From assembly GCA_964573115.1 (NCBI GenBank), contig CAZNIP010000037.1, positions 1 through 26,802 on the forward strand: DNA of 26,802 nucleotides, written 5' to 3'. This document shows, one piece after another, positions 23,045 through 26,802 of this stretch (position 1 is the stretch's first letter; every line of letters starts with the position of its first letter). The position numbers and the translations under genes were made by a program. The stretch is from CAYOID01 sp964573115. Its GTDB lineage: Bacteria; Desulfobacterota; Desulfovibrionia; Desulfovibrionales; Desulfothermaceae. The notes beneath the pieces were generated by a model. That model was not told the DNA's origin. It searched no databases and worked only from the letters and a program-made list of their open reading frames with translations.

Positions 23045-23969
23045 ACAGGATGCGCTTGCCCAGGCAGGAAGCGATGATCTCCGCGGCAAACTCGGCACTC
23101 TGATTCATGTAATCCAGGACCGGATTGACTTCTGCAACGTCCATGGAGGTGATGGAGCCCATTTCGGCGATGGTCTCCATGATCAGATGGGTCTCCCTGT
23201 AGGTCAGACCCCCGGGGACTGGGGTGCCCACCCCGGGGGCCACCGAGGGATCCACAGAATCCAGGTCAAAGCTGACGTGCAACCAGTCCACCTCGTGCTG
23301 CATCCGCTCCAGGACGCTCCGGATGATCGGGTCCACGCCCTGCCTGTCGATGTCGGTCATGGTGAAGACCGGGAAGTTGAGCTCCTGAATGGTCCTCTTC
23401 TCCTTCGGGTCGATACTGCGGACCCCGATCAGGGCGCAGTGCTCCGGTTTGATGCTCGGGGCCAGCCCGGAAAGACCGATCAGGTCAGGGTGGCCCAACC
23501 CCATGGAAGCGGCCAGGGCCATGCCGTGGATGTTGCCTGAAGGAGTGGTGTCTTCGATGTTCATGTCAGTGTGCGCGTCGATCCAGATCACGCCTGGGGT
23601 CATCCCCCTGTCGGCACAGGCCAGCCGCATGCCGGCAATGGACCCCAGAGCCACGGAGTGATCGCCTCCAAGGCACAGGGGCAGGTTTCCCTGGAGCAGG
23701 GAATCTTCAACTTTTCTGGACAGCTGTCTGGAGGCCCTGACGATCTCGCCGAGAAACTTGAGCCGGGGATTGTCGATGAGCTGGTCCTCCCGGTTTTGAA
23801 TCTGGATGTCCCCGCAGTCCTCGACAGTGTAGCCCAGGGCCAGGAGCTTCTCCCTGATCCCGGCTATGCGCAGGGCTGCAGCGCCCATGCCCACCCCGCG
23901 CCGATTGGCCCCGAGGTCCATGGGAAAACCGATCAAGTCGATGTGTCTGGAGTGGTCAGGGATGGTCAT
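23043..23969 (-). CDS. rocF: Arginase
   Basis: Arginase splits arginine into ornithine and urea with a two-manganese centre. The 308-residue protein shows all the metal motifs: CLGGDHSVALG, WIDAHTDMN and VSFDLDSVDP. The N-terminal IDLIGFPMDLGANRRGVGMG and the HGMALAASMG segment fit arginase rather than agmatinase. The start at 23969 is the only good choice, although its binding site is weak. It is encoded opposite to the hydrogenase genes and appears unrelated to them. Confidence 0.92.
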   Translation of the reverse strand: MTIPDHSRHIDLIGFPMDLGANRRGVGMGAAALRIAGIREKLLALGYTVEDCGDIQIQNREDQLIDNPRLKFLGEIVRASRQLSRKVEDSLLQGNLPLCLGGDHSVALGSIAGMRLACADRGMTPGVIWIDAHTDMNIEDTTPSGNIHGMALAASMGLGHPDLIGLSGLAPSIKPEHCALIGVRSIDPKEKRTIQELNFPVFTMTDIDRQGVDPIIRSVLERMQHEVDWLHVSFDLDSVDPSVAPGVGTPVPGGLTYRETHLIMETIAEMGSITSMDVAEVNPVLDYMNQSAEFAAEIIASCLGKRIL

Positions 23970-24063
23970 GGGCTCTGTTCATGCCTGCGGATGCCTCTGG
24001 CCAGGCCCAATGGGGGAGCCTCGAGGGGCTCTGAGCCAGGGCGTTGTGCATGAGAAGTTTGAT

Positions 24064-24082
24064 GTTTCAGCCCGGCCGCCGG
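24064..24082 (+). repeat. Degenerate copy of the dispersed repeat
   Basis: GTTTCA followed directly by GCCCGGCCGCCGG, like the copy at 24187 but lacking the TACGA between the two parts. The TTCAG-CCGGCCGC core also resembles the hairpin at 19237. Confidence 0.35.
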
Positions 24083-24186
24083 CTCTCATGAGCCGGTTTG
24101 AACATGGCATGAACTTTCGGGCTGGCTCTTCTGACTGCTCCCCTGTACTCAGGGGAGCTGCCGAAGGCTGAGGGGTTCTTTCTTCC

Positions 24187-24215
24187 GAAGTTTCATACGA
24201 GCCCGGCCGCTGGCC
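24187..24215 (+). repeat. Dispersed repeat, copy upstream of the universal stress protein gene
   Basis: It starts GAAGTTTCATACGAGC and continues into the CCGGCCGCTGGCCGG hairpin (6-bp stem, GCT loop). It matches 19404-19432 at 25 of 29 bases and shares 12 exact bases with 12564-12575. Confidence 0.5.
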
Positions 24216-24494
24216 GGCCTGACCGGATTTTCAGGAAGGTGGAGGATGGTCGCACCCAGGAGGGAGTGTATCAGGACAGGACGGGATTGGAAAGGGAGGT
24301 CCTTGCTGCCCTGGGATGAAAACCGTCCCGGTGCGAAGGATATTTGAAGTCGCTCCTCAGACGTGGTATTTGCACTATGAGTGTGGTTGGAGAGTGTGTC
24401 GGGAACCCCGTCTGCAGGGTGAACGCAAAGGCCTTTGAAGGTGGCGGCATTGGGACAAGGCCTGTGACAGCCCTGCGTGAAGGAGTGAGGCATC

Positions 24495-25391
24495 ATGTTC
24501 AGAGATATCGTTGTCGCGGTCACCCCGTCGAGAGTCTGCGAATGCGCTGCAGACAAGGGCATCGCCTTTGCTCAGAGGTTTGAGGCCAATTTGACCCTGG
24601 TCCATGTCTGTGGTGTCGATCAGGGGTGGGGAGAGATGGAGCACCTCATTCCTACCGGGGAGACCAAGCGGATCAAAGAGCAGGTGGAGGCCCATTTCGC
24701 CGAAAAGCTCAAAGGTGTTGAAAAGTGTGAAGTCCAGGTGGTTCCCGGGATCCCGCAAAATGAGATCCTTCGACTGGCCAGGAAGAAGAACGCCGACCTG
24801 ATCATCATGGGCCCGCACTGCAAAGAGTATGACGATGCCCGCTCCCGAACCTGGGGCATGGCCGGAAGCTGTCTGGAGCGGGTCAGTCAGCGGGCCCGCT
24901 GTCCGGTCATGATCGTGTCCCACGATACGCCCTATGGCGAGCAGGCCTTTTTCCACATTCTCGTGGCCACTGATTTTTCCCCTGAAGTGGAGTGTGCCGT
25001 GGCCTATGGAGCTCAGTTGGCCAGGCAGTACCAGGCGGAGCTGCACCTCTTTCACGTTCTGGACATCGAATCCCTCAGGGAGCGTCCCAAGCAGTCTGAC
25101 ATCGGTGATCTGCTCCAGAAGATCAAGGACAGGATGGCCGACAGGTATGCCAAGCACCTCAAGGGGGTCAAGGGCTGCAGCTTCGATGCCCTGGAGGGCC
25201 AGCCCGCCACCGAGATCCTCAAGCTGGCCAGAAAGGTCAATGCCGATCTCATCGTCATGGCCCACCACACCACACACGACGATCCAGAGGAAGCCTGTCT
25301 CGGTTCGACAGTGGCCAGAGTGGCCCTGAACTCCATCTGTCCGACCATGAGCGTGAACAGTCACTTCGATCTCAGATGCGCCCTGTACTGA
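24495..25391 (+). CDS. Tandem universal stress protein (two UspA domains)
   Basis: The 298-residue protein has two UspA folds. The first starts at MFRDIVVAVTPSRV and the second near residue 153 at FFHILVATDFSPEVECAVAY. Each ends with an ADLI(I/V)M strand, near 98 and 252. The usual ATP-binding GxxG(9)GS motif is eroded in both (GMAGSCLERVSQRARCPVMIV; CLGSTVARVALNSICPTMSV), so ATP binding is uncertain. Start ATG 24495 has AAGGAGTGAGG upstream. A Usp gene near tmc genes is also known in Desulfovibrio, which fits the downstream cytochrome and TmcD-like genes. Confidence 0.88.
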   Translation: MFRDIVVAVTPSRVCECAADKGIAFAQRFEANLTLVHVCGVDQGWGEMEHLIPTGETKRIKEQVEAHFAEKLKGVEKCEVQVVPGIPQNEILRLARKKNADLIIMGPHCKEYDDARSRTWGMAGSCLERVSQRARCPVMIVSHDTPYGEQAFFHILVATDFSPEVECAVAYGAQLARQYQAELHLFHVLDIESLRERPKQSDIGDLLQKIKDRMADRYAKHLKGVKGCSFDALEGQPATEILKLARKVNADLIVMAHHTTHDDPEEACLGSTVARVALNSICPTMSVNSHFDLRCALY

Positions 25392-25415
25392 AGGTGGTCA
25401 AGGAACTTGGTCCGC

Positions 25416-25440
25416 TCAGCGCAGCCAGGGGCTGCGCTGA
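25416..25440. repeat. Strong 11-bp hairpin between usp and the cytochrome gene
   Basis: A perfect stem TCAGCGCAGCC/GGCTGCGCTGA with an AGG loop. No T tract follows. It may end the usp transcript or stabilise mRNA ends; its role is unproven. Confidence 0.5.
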
Positions 25441-25514
25441 AAGTCGACCTTGAGCTGTCAATCTCCGAGCTCGTCCAGAATCTGGAGTGAACACCAGATC
25501 CGCAGGAGGCGTCC

Positions 25515-26195
25515 ATGATCCGAATGCCGTTGTCCCTGGGGGTGTGTCTGATTGTGGGCTGCGCCCTGGTGGGCCCAGTCCTGTCTCAGAACACCATGAC
25601 CTCCATTGAAGAGGAGGCCTTTTCGACCCATACCCAGTCACCGGCCGTGTTCGTTCACGATGAACACAATGCCCGGGCAGGTTTGACAGACTGCGGGATC
25701 TGTCATCATGTCTACGAGGACGGTCAGCGGGTCAAGGGTGCCCTGTCAGTCGGTCAGGAATGTTCCGACTGCCACCGGCCCCAGGATCAGTCTTTACGGT
25801 TGAAGTACGCCTACCACACCCTGTGCATCAGCTGCCACATGGAACGGAACCAGGGCGCGCTGACCTGCAGGGAGTGTCACCCAGGATCCGGGACCGAACG
25901 GATCATGGAGGAGGCCTTCAGATCCTCGGAAAGGGTCCCCTCGGTCTTCAGCCACACCACGCACATCAGGACTGCAGGCCTGTCGAACTGCACGGTCTGT
26001 CACCACACCGTTCCGAGGCAGTCGTCCCTGACCCGGACGATCATCGGCCAGGAATGTTCAGACTGCCATCTTCTGGACATGGACAATGGGCCCTCGCCCA
26101 ACCTCTTTGATGCCCATCACCAGAACTGCCAGCCCTGCCACTGGGAGCAGGGGAAAGGCCCTCTGGCCTGCGGGGAATGCCATGTCCGTCAGTGA
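25515..26195 (+). CDS. Octaheme c-type cytochrome, two fused cytochrome c3-like units
   Basis: A periplasmic electron carrier. The 226-residue precursor begins with a signal peptide (about 1-25, ending VLSQ). Eight CxxCH heme sites are present: CGICH, CSDCH, CISCH, CRECH, CTVCH, CSDCH, CQPCH and CGECH. The two halves align clearly: PAVFVHDEH/PSVFSHTTH (distal His), then GQECSDCH in both, then a CH-W/M-E segment and a final CxECH. It is thus a duplicated class III tetraheme c3 unit. Start ATG 25515 follows AGGAGG. The TmcD-like gene 33 bp downstream suggests it plays the TmcA role, though classical TmcA is tetraheme. Confidence 0.87.
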   Translation: MIRMPLSLGVCLIVGCALVGPVLSQNTMTSIEEEAFSTHTQSPAVFVHDEHNARAGLTDCGICHHVYEDGQRVKGALSVGQECSDCHRPQDQSLRLKYAYHTLCISCHMERNQGALTCRECHPGSGTERIMEEAFRSSERVPSVFSHTTHIRTAGLSNCTVCHHTVPRQSSLTRTIIGQECSDCHLLDMDNGPSPNLFDAHHQNCQPCHWEQGKGPLACGECHVRQ

Positions 26196-26228
26196 GTGAC
26201 GCCAACAAGCGGGAGCAAGGAGCTCAGA

Positions 26229-26802
26229 ATGGCCAAAGAGAAACTGTGGGAGCCTGGCGCGAGAATCGTTTACGACTTCCATCCTCCTCATTCACCTGGT
26301 GAGACATACCAGGGAGAACCCCTGCCGAGTCCGGACGGGGAGTCGGTGGCCACGATCGTGGCCAGTGATGAAGGTGAGTTCACGATTTCGGTCAATGGAC
26401 AGCATTGGGACACCTCGTACGACAACATCTGGAACCTGCACTTCACTCCAGAGGGCAGGGTGATCGGCCTGGTTTCATCCATGGGGACCTGGACGCTGGC
26501 CATTGACGGCCAGATCTGGCCCCGGGAATACGAATACATCTGGCAGCCGGAGATCGGCCGCTCAGGGGAGCACGTTGCTGCGGCCGTCAAGGTCGACGGG
26601 CGGTACGGGATGGCTGTGGACGGTCAGAACTGGGACAGCCTCTTCCCCAATGCCACCGGATTCACGGCCACCCCTGAGGCGGACAGGACAGCGGCCGTGG
26701 TCCAGACCGCTCCCCTTGATCAGGGAGATGTGGAGACCTTCAAAAAAGGGATCTTCAGTGTTGCCGTGGATGGACAGGCCTGGCCGGAGACCTTCCTCAA
26801 CG
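26229..26802 (+). CDS. TmcD-like tryptophan-rich repeat protein (3' end outside window)
   Basis: The first 191 residues are present and the frame is open to the window edge. Start ATG 26229 has AAGGAG 8 bp upstream. There is no signal peptide or membrane helix, so it is probably cytoplasmic. The sequence is built from repeats of the form V(N/D)GQxW at roughly 45-50-residue spacing (VNGQHWD, IDGQIWP, VDGQNWD, VDGQAWP), suggesting a beta-propeller-like fold. This and the upstream cytochrome fit TmcD of the sulfate-reducer Tmc complex. In the classical order tmcB and tmcC lie between A and D, so the order here differs. Family assignment is from recall of the pattern. Confidence 0.6.
   Translation, partial: MAKEKLWEPGARIVYDFHPPHSPGETYQGEPLPSPDGESVATIVASDEGEFTISVNGQHWDTSYDNIWNLHFTPEGRVIGLVSSMGTWTLAIDGQIWPREYEYIWQPEIGRSGEHVAAAVKVDGRYGMAVDGQNWDSLFPNATGFTATPEADRTAAVVQTAPLDQGDVETFKKGIFSVAVDGQAWPETFLN

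Larger units (their letters stand above)
23970..24494. other. 525-bp intergenic region between divergent arginase and stress-protein genes
   Basis: No convincing gene is seen. It holds one good copy of the dispersed repeat (24187-24215) and one degenerate copy (24064-24082). An inverted repeat CCGGCTCTCATGAGCCGG (24079-24096) and CTCCCC...GGGGAG (around 24139-24160) are further potential hairpins. A weak promoter-like pair, TTGAAG with a 17-bp spacer and TATTTG, lies near 24345-24373 ahead of the stress-protein gene. The region must carry both divergent promoters, but I cannot fix them. Confidence 0.4.

Noticed and set aside
24344..24583. 79-residue plus-strand frame before usp
   Set aside because: Overlaps the start of the clear UspA gene in another frame and has no family features.

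Overview
This window looks like a chromosomal segment of a GC-rich anaerobic, probably sulfate-reducing bacterium of the Desulfobacterota (Desulfovibrionales-like). The evidence is an ATP synthase operon ordered b'-b-delta-alpha-gamma-beta-epsilon with no a or c subunit genes, selenoprotein HdrA and Mvh/Vhu-type hydrogenase genes, a cytochrome c3-type multiheme gene, and a TmcD-like gene. The lineage is inferred from gene content only; no rRNA or tRNA is present to confirm it.

Layout. 1-321 is the 3' end of a radical SAM gene. 467-6319 is the F1Fo-ATPase operon, ending in a clear terminator. 6544-13570 is a housekeeping stretch: glmU, a small coiled-coil (ZapB-like) gene, zapA, a 6S RNA directly behind zapA, rny, ymdB, tyrS and a UbiA-type prenyltransferase gene. 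13690-15278 holds a small ferritin-like gene (minus strand), a [NiFe]-hydrogenase maturation protease and a minus-strand Cys-containing protein of unknown family.

15293-23044 is the most interesting part: a hydrogen/Hdr module hdrA-mvhD-frhB-like-vhuG-vhuA. Three of its five genes contain an in-frame UGA exactly where the family has a cysteine, each followed by a bacterial SECIS-like hairpin. They are therefore best read as selenoproteins: HdrA Sec146, MvhD Sec68 and VhuA Sec450. Conventional gene calling would truncate all three. HdrA is a tandem double-HdrA protein of 1099 residues and carries an excisionase/MerR-type helix-turn-helix at its N-terminus. No ATG, GTG or TTG start exists between that domain and the FAD domain. 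A strong sigma70-type promoter lies 66 bp upstream, and its -10 box overlaps a TATGC-N6-GCATA palindrome. No hdrB or hdrC is present; an FrhB-like iron-sulfur/flavin protein sits in the operon instead.

23043-26802 contains an arginase gene (minus strand), a 525-bp intergenic region with repeat elements, a tandem universal stress protein, a periplasmic octaheme cytochrome made of two fused c3-like halves, and the start of a cytoplasmic TmcD-like repeat protein. The last two suggest a Tmc-type transmembrane redox complex continuing beyond the window.

Working model (inference): H2 is oxidised by VhuA/VhuG and electrons pass through MvhD to HdrA, which confurcates or bifurcates them between ferredoxin and an acceptor reached through the FrhB-like protein. 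The fused DNA-binding domain may let HdrA, or its UGA-terminated 145-residue fragment, regulate its own operon in response to redox state or selenium.
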